Below, in pieces: positions 55,179-64,000 of a stretch of 64,000 bases of DNA (position 1 is the first letter of the stretch; every line of letters starts with the position of its first letter). The stretch comes from Paraburkholderia sp. D15. Its GTDB lineage: Bacteria; Pseudomonadota; Gammaproteobacteria; Burkholderiales; Burkholderiaceae. The DNA is taken from assembly GCF_029910215.1 (NCBI RefSeq), contig NZ_CP110395.1, positions 1,116,001 through 1,180,000 of the forward strand, read 5' to 3'. A program made the translations under genes and the position numbers. The notes beneath the pieces were generated by a model that ran no database searches, was not told the DNA's origin, and was given only the letters and a program-made list of their open reading frames with translations.

Positions 55179-56096
55179 TCATGGCAAACGGAACGTGCCG
55201 TCGACGATCGTGACCGACGACCCGCCGATCCATGTCTTGCCCTGGGCATCGTCATAGTGCACGGAGATCTGGCCGGCGCGATCGAGTGCCGTGCCTTGAC
55301 GAGCCGTGTAGCGTTCGCGCGGGCGGCGTTGTTGCGCACTCAGCAGACCGGCCAGCGCGGCGTTCGCGCTGCCCGTCACCGGATCCTCGGCGCTGCCGGC
55401 ATGACCGGCCGCCATCAGGCAGCGCACTTCGAGATCGGCGGGAGCGCCGGCTTCGTGCGCACCGTAGACGGCCAGGCCGATCGTGCCGACCGAACGGACG
55501 AGGCGATTGAGCACGGCGGGATCGGGATCGAGCGCGAGGCAGTCGCGCGCCGAATTGACGCGCACCACCAGCCACGGTGCACCATTGTCGACTGCGCACG
55601 GTGCGGCGCTGAAGTCGATCGCATCGCTACGCAAAGCCGTAGACAGTTCGACATAACGCCCGGTGTCGAACGGCGTGACGCGCGCGGGCGGCGCGGCGAA
55701 AGCCCAGGCCGCGCGATCTTCCGTGTTGCTGTCGTCGTCATTGCCCGCATTCAGTGCTTTAAGTTCGACCAGACCCACGCCGCATTGCTGGATCAGCCGT
55801 CCTGGCTGCCTTGGCCGGTAGCCGCTCTCCAGCAACGCATGCGCGGTGCCGAGCGTCGGATGTCCCGCGAACGGCAGCTCGCCTTCGGTCGTGAAGATGC
55901 GCACGCGATAGTCGGCGGCCGGATCGGTCGGCTTCAGCAGAAAGGTGGTTTCGGACAGATTGGTCCAGCACGCGATGGCCTGCATCTGATTCGCATCGAG
56001 CGTATCGGCGTCGAACACGACGGCGAGCGGATTGCCCTTGAACGGCACCGACGTGAACACGTCGACCTGTTTGAAACGAACGATGTTGGCGGGCAT
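55179..56096 (-). CDS. PhzF-family isomerase/epimerase
   Basis: A 305-aa protein of the PhzF/diaminopimelate-epimerase fold. Family marks are FKQVDVFTSVPFKGNPLAVV, NLSETTFLL, FTTEGELPFAGHPTLGTAH and, late, SAEDPVTGSANAAL. The conserved glutamate in NLSETTF is the usual general acid/base. Members isomerise small unsaturated or amino acids, and the substrate here is unknown. ATG 56096 begins the conserved motif. It lies in a reverse-strand group with RidA, an aminotransferase and a VOC protein, suggesting amino-acid metabolism. Confidence 0.9.
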   Translation of the reverse strand: MPANIVRFKQVDVFTSVPFKGNPLAVVFDADTLDANQMQAIACWTNLSETTFLLKPTDPAADYRVRIFTTEGELPFAGHPTLGTAHALLESGYRPRQPGRLIQQCGVGLVELKALNAGNDDDSNTEDRAAWAFAAPPARVTPFDTGRYVELSTALRSDAIDFSAAPCAVDNGAPWLVVRVNSARDCLALDPDPAVLNRLVRSVGTIGLAVYGAHEAGAPADLEVRCLMAAGHAGSAEDPVTGSANAALAGLLSAQQRRPRERYTARQGTALDRAGQISVHYDDAQGKTWIGGSSVTIVDGTFRLP

Positions 56097-56332
56097 GAAG
56101 CGCGGTCCGGAGAAGCGTGCGAATGAATCGGGTTGGCGGATTCTATCTGGTGATGACGCAACGATCCACCTCGCCACAAAAGCAGAACGCGTCGCGGGTG
56201 TTGACACCTCGCGACGCGTTCCTCATGCACTGCCTGACTGACCGGCTGCCTGACTGCTCGGGCGGTGGCCCGGCTGCCGGGCCGGCATCGTCACGCGCCT
56301 GGCCGGTCGGCCGCGGCGCGTGGACTGACTCG

Positions 56333-56797
56333 TTATTCGACCTCGGCGATCATCTCGATCTCGACGCACGCGCCGAGCGGAATCTGCGCGACGCCGAACG
56401 CCGAGCGCGCATGCTTGCCGCGCTCGCCGAACACGTCCGCGACCAGTTCCGATGCGCCGTTCGTGACCAGATGCTGTTCGGTGAATTCGAGCGTCGAGTT
56501 GACGAGGCTCATCAATTTGACGATACGCGTGACGCGGTTCAGATCGCCGACATGAGCATGCAGCGTGGCAAGCAGATCGATCGCGATGGAGCGCGCGGCG
56601 GCCTTGCCTTCCTCGGTGGTGAGGGTGGCGCCGAGCTTGCCGGTCCAGACCTTGCCGTCTTTCTTCGCGATGTGACCCGACAGGTACACCGTGTTGCCGC
56701 TTTGCGCGCTCATCACGTAAGCGGCGGCCGGCGCGCCGGCGACGGGCAGTTCGATGCCCAGTTCCTTGAGCTTGTCGTACACGTTGGTTTGAGACAT
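56333..56797 (-). CDS. RidA/YjgF-family enamine-imine deaminase
   Basis: A 154-aa RidA-like protein. The family signature includes TVYLSGHIAKKDGKVWTGKL and the trimer-forming VEIEMIAEVE end. RidA enzymes hydrolyse reactive 2-aminoacrylate and similar imines released by PLP enzymes. The typical catalytic Arg near the end (GxxRS/ARSAFGV) is visible in KHARSAFGVAQIPLGACVEI. This subtype, with insertion near residue 60, belongs to the RidA-related YjgH-like group rather than the housekeeping RidA. It sits just after a PLP aminotransferase, as expected functionally. Confidence 0.88.
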   Translation of the reverse strand: MSQTNVYDKLKELGIELPVAGAPAAAYVMSAQSGNTVYLSGHIAKKDGKVWTGKLGATLTTEEGKAAARSIAIDLLATLHAHVGDLNRVTRIVKLMSLVNSTLEFTEQHLVTNGASELVADVFGERGKHARSAFGVAQIPLGACVEIEMIAEVE

Positions 56798-56943
56798 GTT
56801 GCGTCCTTGGTCAGTGGTGAAATTCGGTGCTAAGCGTGAGTGCGGCCTGCGAGTGTTGCACGGCGAGTGCCGCCTGTGAGCCCTACGCGTGAGCCGGGAT
56901 CGCGCAACGCGCAGGACGCGTTGCGCGGAGTCGGGCCCGGCGC

Positions 56944-58143
56944 TTACTGGAGCTTCGTGCGGATCAGTTCGGCGAGACGTGCCACGCCTTCTTCGATCTT
57001 CGCCGGCGGCACGGTGACGAACGACAGGCGCAGCGTGTTGTGCTGCGCTTCGTTGGCGAAGAACGGACCGCCCGGCACGAACGCGACGTTCTGCGCGACC
57101 GCTTCCTCGAGCAGCTTCATGCTGTCGATCTGCGCGGGCAGCTTGACCCAGATGAACATGCCGCCTTCCGGACGATTCCAGCTCACGCCTTCCGGCATAT
57201 TGCGTTCGAGCGAGCCGAGCATGGCCTCGCACTGGTTGCGATAGAGCTCGCGGATGGTCGGCACGTGGGTGTCGAGGAAGCCGTCCTTGATCAATTCATG
57301 CACGATGCGCTGCGTGAAGCTCGGCGTGTGCAGGTCGGTGGCCTGCTTGGCCTGCACCAGTTTGAAGATCAGTTCCTCGGGCGCGATGATGTAGCCGACC
57401 CGCAGGCCCGGCGCCAGCACCTTCGAGAACGAACCGAGATGGACGATGTGGTCCGGCGCCATCGACAGCATGGTCGGCAGCGGTTCGCCCGCGTAGTCGA
57501 GCGCGCCGTACGGATCGTCCTCGATCACCGGGAACGGCGCGGTCTTCGCGAACTCGGCCAGCGCGCGGCGGCGTTCGATCGGCAGACGGCGGCCCGTCGG
57601 GTTCTGGAAGTTCGGTTGCGCGTACAGCAGACGCGCGCCGGCCGTCAGTTCCGGCGTCAGGCCGGCGGGGATCAGGCCTTGTTCGTCGGTCGGCACCTGG
57701 ATGTAGCGCGGTTCGTACATCGAGAACGATTGCAGCGCGCCGAGATAGGTCGGCGTTTCGACCAGCACCGGGCTGTCCGGGCACACCAGCACCTTGCCCA
57801 GCAGGTCGAGCGCCTGTTGCGAACCGGTGGTGATCAGCACCTGCGTGGGACGGATCTGCACGCCGTTGACCGAGTAGCGCTTCGCCACCCATTCGCGCAG
57901 CGGCAGATAGCCTTCAGTCGCGCTGTATTGCAGGGCCGCGGCCGGCGAGTCGCGCAGAATGCGGTCCGATGCCTCGCGCATGCGTTCAGCCGGGAAGGTG
58001 GCCGGCGAGGGCAGGCCGCCCGCGAACGAAATGACTTCGGGCCGTTCCGTGACCTTCAGAATCTCGCGAATGGCCGAGCTCGTGAGCTTGCGCGCGCGTT
58101 CGGACAATTGCCACGTGGGGGCTTTGAGGTCGCTTTGGTCCAT
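56944..58143 (-). CDS. PLP-dependent aminotransferase (class I/II)
   Basis: A 399-aa fold-type I aminotransferase, similar to 2-aminoadipate/aromatic aminotransferases (LysN/MocR-like catalytic domain without a DNA-binding part). Key segments are SFAGGLPSPATFP early, the PNFQNPTGRRL loop, DDPYGALDY (Asp for PLP ring nitrogen) and SFSKVLAPGLRVGYI (Schiff-base lysine). It transfers amino groups between amino and keto acids; substrate is not clear. A gaggaga ribosome site precedes the ATG. It is 146 bases from RidA and 86 bases from the VOC gene upstream, probably co-regulated. Confidence 0.92.
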   Translation of the reverse strand: MDQSDLKAPTWQLSERARKLTSSAIREILKVTERPEVISFAGGLPSPATFPAERMREASDRILRDSPAAALQYSATEGYLPLREWVAKRYSVNGVQIRPTQVLITTGSQQALDLLGKVLVCPDSPVLVETPTYLGALQSFSMYEPRYIQVPTDEQGLIPAGLTPELTAGARLLYAQPNFQNPTGRRLPIERRRALAEFAKTAPFPVIEDDPYGALDYAGEPLPTMLSMAPDHIVHLGSFSKVLAPGLRVGYIIAPEELIFKLVQAKQATDLHTPSFTQRIVHELIKDGFLDTHVPTIRELYRNQCEAMLGSLERNMPEGVSWNRPEGGMFIWVKLPAQIDSMKLLEEAVAQNVAFVPGGPFFANEAQHNTLRLSFVTVPPAKIEEGVARLAELIRTKLQ

Positions 58144-58229
58144 GGTCTCCTCTGCTGGTATCGGTGGAACCGGTCAAAACTTCGATTATCGCGCGAGTCG
58201 GCGACCCGCGCGCTGCTTGTTGATGCTTG

Positions 58230-58982
58230 TTAAAGGGTCCGTAGACCGCTGGGTGTTTCGAATTCGGCGACGAGCGACGGGGCGCCGTCGGTTGGCTGCA
58301 ACGCGATCAGGTGCGCGGCGCCGAGCCACTGCAACTGCGCCGCCAGCGTGTCCACCTGGCGGTGCGTGCCTTTCAGGGCTTTGAGCGCGATTTCCGTGGC
58401 CGGCAAGACTTCCGACGGATGGCGCGCCGAATCCCACTGGATCAGCGACGGCAGCAGGCCGTCGCCGGCGTCCTGCCAGCGCGGGAACGCGCCGTCCTCG
58501 GGCACCGACAGGCTCCACGTGAAATCGCCGCGCGTCATAGGCACGATCGGCGCGATGCGCTGCGGATACTGCGCCTGCCATGTCGACAGCCGTTTTGGCC
58601 GTTCGACCCGGGCGACCCAGTGCGACAGATACGGGCCCTTGTCGAGCCGCGCCTGGACGGCCGGATCGTCGAGCGCGAACAGCCGGGCGCGCGGCGCGCT
58701 GCCGTCGGCCGGCGCGGCGCAATGCGGTTCGGCCGCCGCGGCAGAGCGTGGACCGGCTGATGCGGCCGGTGCGGTGGCCGCGGCCGCGTGCGGATCGGCC
58801 GCGATCACCTCCAGATACGCGCCGCCCCACAGGTTCAGCAGGCGGTTGTGCGTGCGCATCGACGGATGCGCGCCGCCGCCCGCCGGTGCGACGCCGAGGA
58901 TATCGGCGACGTACTGCGTGCCCTCGTCGAGGGTGCGGGCGGAAATCACGAGGTGGTCGAGACGGAGCAAATGGGCAGTCAT
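58230..58982 (-). CDS. VOC/glyoxalase-like protein
   Basis: A 250-aa protein with a glyoxalase-like (VOC) first module (LRLDHLVISARTLDEGTQYV) and a large Ala-rich insertion (about residues 62-95). Metal-binding H in LDHLV and E in YLEVIAAD are visible. Function within the VOC superfamily cannot be told from sequence. ATG 58982 begins the domain; the longer frame to 59186 is low-complexity. It lies divergent from the MocR regulator and upstream of the aminotransferase. Confidence 0.8.
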   Translation of the reverse strand: MTAHLLRLDHLVISARTLDEGTQYVADILGVAPAGGGAHPSMRTHNRLLNLWGGAYLEVIAADPHAAAATAPAASAGPRSAAAAEPHCAAPADGSAPRARLFALDDPAVQARLDKGPYLSHWVARVERPKRLSTWQAQYPQRIAPIVPMTRGDFTWSLSVPEDGAFPRWQDAGDGLLPSLIQWDSARHPSEVLPATEIALKALKGTHRQVDTLAAQLQWLGAAHLIALQPTDGAPSLVAEFETPSGLRTL

Positions 58983-59297
58983 GACGGATCGAGGCGACGG
59001 AAAACGCGGATTCAGTACGGCCGGCTGGCGCGCGCCGGGTCGGGCGGCGAGGCTGCCGGGGCCGTAAGCATAACCGTTTGCCGGATCGGCGGGCCATGTA
59101 GAGGGCGGTTTTGGCGGATCGTGCCGAAGCGCGGCCGGCGTGCACGACGAGGATGCCGTCGATGGCCGGGTTCGCGGCGCCCTCATTGCTTATATCAAAA
59201 TGTAGCGGCGTGGACCGGCACAGTAACGGTACAATCGGCTCGATACTTTCCGGTACGCCTGCCGAACATTCCCTCGTGGAAACCGTTGGAGCCCGCC
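58983..59297. promoter_or_regulatory. Divergent regulatory region between VOC and MocR genes
   Basis: 315 bases separate the two divergent genes. A TACAAT -10-like hexamer at 59230-59235 may belong to the regulator gene; no strong -35 was seen. MocR regulators often bind such shared regions, so operators for both directions would be expected here. No additional gene is supported. Confidence 0.45.
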
Positions 59298-60761
59298 ATG
59301 TCCGCCCCGCTTGCCCAGATTCCCACGCCGCACGACACGACGTCGATGACGCTGGTCGAACAGCTCGTCCAGTGGGCGCGTCGCCGCATCGAGGAGCGCG
59401 TGTTCCGCCCCGGCATGCGCATGCCGTCGATCCGCAAGCTCGCGCTGGATAAGGGCGTATCGCGTTTCACCGTGGTCGAGGCGTACGAACGGCTGGTCGC
59501 GCAAGGCTTTCTGGAGTCGCGCCGGGGTTCCGGTTTCTATGTGCGCGAACGGCTGAGCGGCCCGGTCGGCCCGGCGCTCGCCGAGGCCCGCCTGCCGAGC
59601 GTCGTGGGTCCGGAGCCGGCCGCGCTCGACGTGGTCTGGCTGCTGCGCAACATGCTGCATTCCGGCGCGCGTCCCGAACGCAGCCCGGGTCTGGGTTTTC
59701 TGCCGTCGCGCTGGCTCGACGGCGATCTGATCACCAATGCACTGCGCACGCTCGGCCGCCAGAGCGGCGCGCAGATGCTCAGCATCGGCACGCCGCAGGG
59801 CTTCCTGCCGCTGCGTCAGCAGTTGCAGACGCGGCTGGAGGAGCTGGAGATCGGCGTGTCGCCCGAGCAGATCGTGATGGTGTCCGGCATCACCCAGGCG
59901 GTCGATCTGATCGCGCGGATCTACGTGAAGCCGGGCGATGCGGTGATCGTCGGCGATCCGGCGTGGTTCCAGATGTTCGGCTGCTTCGCGTCGCAGGGCG
60001 CGCGGCTGGTGGGCATGCCGTACACGCCGGACGGCCCCGATCTCGACGCGCTCGAGGCGCTCGTGCAGACCTGGCGTCCGAAGATGCTGGTGATCAACTC
60101 GATCCTGCAGAACCCGACCGGGACGTCGCTGACGGCCGCGCAGGCGTTCCGCATCCTGCGTCTGGCCGAGGCCTACGACTTCATCGTGGTCGAGGACGAT
60201 ATCTACGGCGATCTGTGTCCGCCGGGCTATCCGGGCACGCGGCTCGCGAGCCTGGATCAGTTGAAGCGCGTGATCTACCTCGGCAGCTTTTCGAAGACGC
60301 TCGCGCCGAATCTGCGCGTCGGCTTTATCGCGAGTTCGCCGGAAGTGGCGCGCGCGGTCGCCGACCAGAAGATGCTGGTCGGCATGACGAGCCCCGAACT
60401 GAACGAGCGCGTGCTCTACAAGATCCTGACCGAGGGCCATTACCGGCGTCATGTGGAAAGGCTGCGCACGCGGCTCGACGGCGTGCGCGAAAAAGCCGCG
60501 CGGATGCTGGAGAAGACCGGCCTGAAGCTGTTCCTGGCGCCTTCGGCGGGTGTTTTCCTGTGGGCCGACACCGGCGTGGACGCCGGCGCGCTGGCCGCGG
60601 CCGGCCACGAAGCCGGCTTTCTGCTGACGCCGGGCAGCCTGTTCTCGCCGCAGCAATCGCCGAGCACGTGGATGCGCTTCAATATCGCCAACTGCGGCGA
60701 TCCCGAGCTGTCGACGTTTCTGTGCCGCTACCTGGACGGCGTCGCGCGCCGCGCCTCTTGA
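59298..60761 (+). CDS. MocR-type GntR/aminotransferase regulator
   Basis: A 487-aa transcription factor. Residues 15-80 are a GntR winged helix (FRPGMRMPSIRKLALDKGVS, then FLESRRGSGFYV). A linker follows, then a PLP aminotransferase-like domain (about 125-480) with NPTGTSLT, VEDDIYGDLCP and the PLP lysine in SFSKTLAPNLRVGF. Such regulators sense PLP or amino-acid adducts. The divergent VOC-aminotransferase-RidA-PhzF group is the natural target, but this is inferred from position. ATG 59298 lies shortly before the conserved HTH. Its TGA stop overlaps the htpG heat-shock promoter. Confidence 0.92.
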   Translation: MSAPLAQIPTPHDTTSMTLVEQLVQWARRRIEERVFRPGMRMPSIRKLALDKGVSRFTVVEAYERLVAQGFLESRRGSGFYVRERLSGPVGPALAEARLPSVVGPEPAALDVVWLLRNMLHSGARPERSPGLGFLPSRWLDGDLITNALRTLGRQSGAQMLSIGTPQGFLPLRQQLQTRLEELEIGVSPEQIVMVSGITQAVDLIARIYVKPGDAVIVGDPAWFQMFGCFASQGARLVGMPYTPDGPDLDALEALVQTWRPKMLVINSILQNPTGTSLTAAQAFRILRLAEAYDFIVVEDDIYGDLCPPGYPGTRLASLDQLKRVIYLGSFSKTLAPNLRVGFIASSPEVARAVADQKMLVGMTSPELNERVLYKILTEGHYRRHVERLRTRLDGVREKAARMLEKTGLKLFLAPSAGVFLWADTGVDAGALAAAGHEAGFLLTPGSLFSPQQSPSTWMRFNIANCGDPELSTFLCRYLDGVARRAS

Positions 60762-60786
60762 AACCGCGCCGGGCCGGCCCCATTTA
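60757..60786 (+). promoter_or_regulatory. Sigma-32 heat-shock promoter for htpG
   Basis: CTTGAAA (60757-60763) and CCCCATTTA (60778-60786) stand 14 bases apart, matching the sigma-32 consensus closely. The -35 element contains the TGA stop of the upstream MocR gene. The expected start near 60794 gives a leader of about 110 bases before htpG. Confidence 0.85.
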
Positions 60787-60904
60787 GGCGGGCAAACCAG
60801 CAGCCGGCGCCGCGGCGCCGCGCAGTCCGGCCGCCGTTGGCCCGGCCGCCGCTGTTCTCGTTACCCGATTCGAACCCCATTCGCAACAGAGAGGAAATCT
60901 GACC

Positions 60905-62800
60905 ATGGCACAAGAAACCATGAGCTTTCAGGCGGAAGTGAAACAGCTTCTGCACCTGATGATCCATTCGCTGTACAGCAACAAGGAAATTTTCCTGCGC
61001 GAGCTGATCTCGAATGCGTCCGACGCGGCCGACAAGCTGCGCTTCGAGGCGATCGAAAACAGCGCGTTGTACGAGAACGATCCGAACCTGCGGATCCGCG
61101 TGTCGTTCGACAAGGCGGCCCGCACCGTCACGATCGACGACAACGGCATCGGCATGAGCCGCGACGAAGCGATCGCCAACCTCGGCACGATCGCCCGCTC
61201 GGGCACCAAGGAGTTCTTCGGCAAGCTCTCCGGCGACCAGCAGAAAGATGCGGCGCTGATCGGCCAGTTCGGCGTGGGCTTCTACTCGGGCTTCATCGTC
61301 GCGGACAAAATCACGGTGGAAACGCGCCGCGCCGGTTTGCCGGCCTCGGACGCCGTGCGCTGGGAAAGCGCGGGCGAGGGCGATTTCGCGGTGGAGAGCA
61401 TCGAGCGCGCGGCGCGCGGCACGACCATCACGCTGCATCTGCGTGCGGAAGAGGACGACCTGCTGTCCGCGCATCGTCTGAAATCGATCATCCAGAAGTA
61501 CTCCGACCACGTCGCGCTGCCGATCCTGATGAGCAAGGAAGAGTGGGACGCGGAAAAGAGCGAGATGGTCACGAAGGACGAAGACGAGACCGTCAACCAG
61601 GCGAGCGCGCTGTGGACCCGCGCGAAGAACGAGATCACCGAGGAGCAGTACAAGCAGTTCTACCAGCACCTCGCGCACGATCACCAGGACCCGCTCACGT
61701 GGACGCATAACCGCGTCGAGGGCCGCAGCGAGTACACGCAACTGCTGTACGTGCCGACCCACGCGCCGTTCGACATGTTCAACCGCGATCATCGCGGCGG
61801 CCTCAAGCTGTACGTGAAGCGCGTGTTCATCATGGACGACGCCGAGCAACTGCTGCCCGCCTATCTGCGTTTCGTGAAGGGCGTGGTCGATTCGAGCGAT
61901 CTGCCGCTGAACGTGTCGCGCGAAATCCTGCAGGAAAGCCGCGACGTGAAGGCGATCCGCGAAGGCGTGACCAAGCGTTCGCTGTCCATGCTCGAAGAAC
62001 TGGCGAACTCGGAGAACGAAGCCGACAAGGAAAAGTACGCCGGTTTCTGGAAGGAGTTCGGGCAGGTGCTGAAGGAAGGCATCGGCGAAGACTTCGCCAA
62101 TCGCGAGCGGATCGCGAAACTGGTGCGCTTTGCGTCGACGCACACGGAAACGCCGGAGCAGACCGTGTCGCTGGCCGACTACGTCGCGCGCATGAAGCCC
62201 GAGCAGACCAAGATCTACTACGTGACCGCCGATACGTGGCAGGCCGCGACCCACAGCCCGCATCTCGAAGTGTTCCGCAAGAAGGGCGTGGAAGTGCTGC
62301 TGTTGACCGACCGTGTCGACGAATGGATGCTGTCGTTCCTGAACGAATTCGACGGCAAGCCGCTGCAAAGCGTCGCGCGTGGCGACCTCGATCTGGGCGC
62401 GCTGAACGATGAGGAAAAAGAGGCGCAGGAGAAGGTCGGCGAGGAGTTCAAGCCGCTCGTCGAGAAGATGAAGGAAGCGCTGAAGGACAAGGCGAAAGAC
62501 GTGCGTCTCACGTTCCGCCTGACCGATTCGCCCTCGTGTCTCGTCGCGGACGACGGCGAGATGAGCGGTTACCTGCAACGCATGCTGAAGGCCGCGGGTC
62601 AGCAGGCGCCGTCGTTCCATCCGATTCTCGAAGTGAATCCGGAGCACGCGCTGGTCAAGGGTCTGCAGGCGGACAGCGCGAACTTCGACGACTGGTGCCA
62701 CCTGCTGTTCGATCAGGCGATGCTGGCCGAAGGCGGTTCGCTGGAAGATCCGGCGAGCTTCGTGAAGCGGACCAATGCGTTGCTGCTGGCGCGTGCTTGA
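60905..62800 (+). CDS. htpG: Chaperone HtpG (bacterial Hsp90)
   Basis: A 631-aa Hsp90. The N-terminal GHKL ATP site shows [34 protein letters not shown] and [11 protein letters not shown]. The middle domain includes [18 protein letters not shown] with the conserved catalytic Arg region. The C-terminal dimerisation domain ends in a NALLLARA tail without the eukaryotic MEEVD. It stabilises client proteins under heat stress. A gagaggaa ribosome site precedes the ATG, and a sigma-32 promoter lies upstream. A perfect terminator follows. Confidence 0.97.
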   Translation: MAQETMSFQAEVKQLLHLMIHSLYSNKEIFLRELISNASDAADKLRFEAIENSALYENDPNLRIRVSFDKAARTVTIDDNGIGMSRDEAIANLGTIARSGTKEFFGKLSGDQQKDAALIGQFGVGFYSGFIVADKITVETRRAGLPASDAVRWESAGEGDFAVESIERAARGTTITLHLRAEEDDLLSAHRLKSIIQKYSDHVALPILMSKEEWDAEKSEMVTKDEDETVNQASALWTRAKNEITEEQYKQFYQHLAHDHQDPLTWTHNRVEGRSEYTQLLYVPTHAPFDMFNRDHRGGLKLYVKRVFIMDDAEQLLPAYLRFVKGVVDSSDLPLNVSREILQESRDVKAIREGVTKRSLSMLEELANSENEADKEKYAGFWKEFGQVLKEGIGEDFANRERIAKLVRFASTHTETPEQTVSLADYVARMKPEQTKIYYVTADTWQAATHSPHLEVFRKKGVEVLLLTDRVDEWMLSFLNEFDGKPLQSVARGDLDLGALNDEEKEAQEKVGEEFKPLVEKMKEALKDKAKDVRLTFRLTDSPSCLVADDGEMSGYLQRMLKAAGQQAPSFHPILEVNPEHALVKGLQADSANFDDWCHLLFDQAMLAEGGSLEDPASFVKRTNALLLARA

Positions 62801-62839
62801 TGAATGCGATGTGACGGCGGGTGGTCGACGCCGGTGTTG

Positions 62840-62873
62840 AAAAAATGCGCTGCCTCGGCAGCGCATTTTTTTT
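62840..62873. terminator. Bidirectional terminator after htpG
   Basis: A perfect stem AAAAAATGCGCTGCC/GGCAGCGCATTTTTT with a three-base TCG loop and extra T residues can end htpG on the forward strand and, through its A tract, the reverse-strand gene at 62974-63243. Confidence 0.95.
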
Positions 62874-62973
62874 GCAGCGTATTGACCGCCAATTGCGGCC
62901 GATGGTGACGGCTTGCGACCGATGGTGACCGATGGTGACCGGAATCATTCACGCCGTTCCGGCCACAAAAAAT

Positions 62974-63243
62974 TTACCGCGCCGGCACCGGTCCGTTCAA
63001 ACGCGCCACTTGCGACAGCACGCTACCGGCCAGTTCCTTGGCTTCATGGCAGGACTTGGGATCGGCCAGCACTTTCGCGGCCAGGCTGCCGATTTTCTGG
63101 CTGGTCTGCTTGGACGTGTGATGTTGTGCGAGCGCCGAACCGGCGAGTTCTTTCTCCATAAAGGTGACGACCGGGCGCCGCAGCACGAGCGCGGCGAGAT
63201 GGGCGATGCGGTCGGAAGTTTCCTTCAGGTTTGCAGTACTCAA
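62974..63243 (-). CDS. Small helical protein of unknown function
   Basis: An 89-aa mostly helical protein (STANLKETSDRIAHLAALVL, then LAAKVLADPKSCHEAKELAG). It has two similar halves (ELAGSALAQHHTS and ELAGSVLSQVAR), suggesting an internal repeat of a helix pair. The start is a TTG at 63243 with a strong aaggag site 7 bases away; no ATG fits. It lies convergent with htpG and shares its terminator. Family not recognised. Confidence 0.65.
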   Translation of the reverse strand: MSTANLKETSDRIAHLAALVLRRPVVTFMEKELAGSALAQHHTSKQTSQKIGSLAAKVLADPKSCHEAKELAGSVLSQVARLNGPVPAR

Positions 63244-63515
63244 GCTTGACTCCTTGGATAGTTAATTATCGATGACGCCGGCCGTTTTTTTGCGACCCTC
63301 GCAGCCGGCGAAAATCAGTATGGTTAACTAAACAAGGATTATCAACGACCATAAATTGAGATTGGTTTATGAGACGCCATCCGCGCGATTTGTCTTATTC
63401 TCCCGCGTTCAAATTTCGGATGGCTGAAGGATTAATCGCAATCTTTTAAGTCAAATTTGCGCTTGTTCTGATTCTGATTGCGCAGTTTTGCGCCGTGACC
63501 TCTCTGTCAATTTTT

Positions 63516-64000
63516 ATGTTCGATTCCACTCTGATTTCATCCAACGATCCGGTTCATCTCATCTGGGCAACGTTGCGCGAGCGCGGCTTCGACGCCGCCG
63601 CGCAATGCGCGGCCGAACTTATAGCGGCAGGCGCGCCGCCGCAGTTGCTCGCCGATCTTTATGCAAGCGCCAGGTGTGTCGAGGATGCGCATCACAGCGT
63701 TTCGCACGCCGGCACCGAAGCGACCGCCGCCACGCAAGCCGCACATCACGCCCGTCTCGCGCTCTTCGCCGATGCACTCGGTCATGCCGACGCCGCACAG
63801 AGCCACAGCGAAATCGCCGTGGCAGCGCAGCCGCTGTCGTCGACCATCGACTGGATCGTCTGGCTGGTCAATCGCTGTAGCGCGTATTCGGCCGCCACGC
63901 ACATGCTGCGCGCGTACGAGCGCAGCGCGCCACGCGATGCGCGCGCGCCCTGGTGGCTGTCCATCGCGCTGACGCCGTTGCCGGGACCACACGCGCAGGC
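63516..64000 (+). CDS. Hypothetical protein, N-terminal part (runs off window)
   Basis: An open frame starts at ATG 63516 (MFDSTLISSNDPVHLIWATL) and continues without a stop to the window's end, giving 161 residues. It is Ala-rich and helical with antiparallel helix pairs (GFDAAAQCAAELIAAGAPPQ, LALFADALGHADAAQSHSEI), suggestive of TPR-like repeats. It ends mid-codon at position 64000. The product may continue into a catalytic domain, but none is visible here. Confidence 0.6.
   Translation, partial: MFDSTLISSNDPVHLIWATLRERGFDAAAQCAAELIAAGAPPQLLADLYASARCVEDAHHSVSHAGTEATAATQAAHHARLALFADALGHADAAQSHSEIAVAAQPLSSTIDWIVWLVNRCSAYSAATHMLRAYERSAPRDARAPWWLSIALTPLPGPHAQ

Noticed and set aside
54753..56126. 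457-codon forward frame across the phzF-like gene
   Set aside because: Mostly antisense to phzF, with no ribosome site and no family resemblance.
62901..62941. Short GACCGATGGT direct repeats after the htpG terminator
   Set aside because: Two to three copies in noncoding DNA, most simply slippage; no sign of function.

Overview
The window is a high-GC betaproteobacterial chromosome, most likely Burkholderia sensu lato and probably Paraburkholderia. The evidence is the GC-rich codon use, the chromosomal gene set (uup, parE, parC, chrA, htpG, a MocR regulator) and protein matches recalled by eye. No rRNA, tRNA or CRISPR array was seen.

Region 1 (1-25508) is the late half of a contractile-tailed prophage. 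Its head module is lambda-like: small and large terminase, gpW, portal, ClpP-like protease with a scaffold tail, decoration protein D, major capsid E, an FII-like attachment protein and minor tail Z. Its tail module follows phage P2 order: V-W-J-I-H-G, then FI-FII-E-E'-T-U-X-D. A lysis module (coiled-coil membrane protein, GH108 muramidase, holin-like protein) and a Dam-type methyltransferase follow. A reverse-strand membrane protein interrupts the tail operon between V and W. Plus-strand intrinsic terminators divide the late genes much as in P2. Integrase, repressor and replication genes are not visible and would lie left of the window.

Region 2 (25509-40255) is accessory DNA, with an AT-richer right half. 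It holds a small reverse-strand ORF and a reverse-strand protein that joins an apparent TrfB/KorA-like helix-turn-helix to five GHxW/CxxC zinc-ribbon repeats. Next is a complete type VI secretion cargo cassette: VgrG, a 1044-aa two-enzyme peptidoglycan-targeting effector, a periplasmic cysteine-rich immunity candidate, and PAAR. After it come a PD-(D/E)XK-like protein, a reverse-strand STAS-HATPase-STAS-like (DUF4325) protein, a membrane protein and a 395-aa protein of unknown family. No integrase or att site could be identified, so the right edge of the prophage or island is only bracketed (about 39.6-40.25 kb).

Region 3 (40256-64000) looks like core chromosome. It contains a Tat-exported alkylsulfatase, a small hypothetical, rubredoxin, the ABC-F ATPase Uup, topoisomerase IV (parE, parC), a CopD-like membrane protein, a chromate transporter, a sensor GGDEF-EAL protein, and a reverse-strand group (VOC protein, aminotransferase, RidA, PhzF) divergent from a MocR regulator. 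htpG follows, with a near-consensus sigma-32 promoter whose -35 box contains the MocR stop codon. The window ends inside an open reading frame of unknown function.

The most promising places for undescribed biology are the zinc-ribbon/HTH protein, the STAS-HATPase-DUF4325 neighbourhood, the VgrG effector with its swapped-looking C-terminal toxin, and the noncoding 24.24-24.72 kb interval carrying three reverse-strand terminators.
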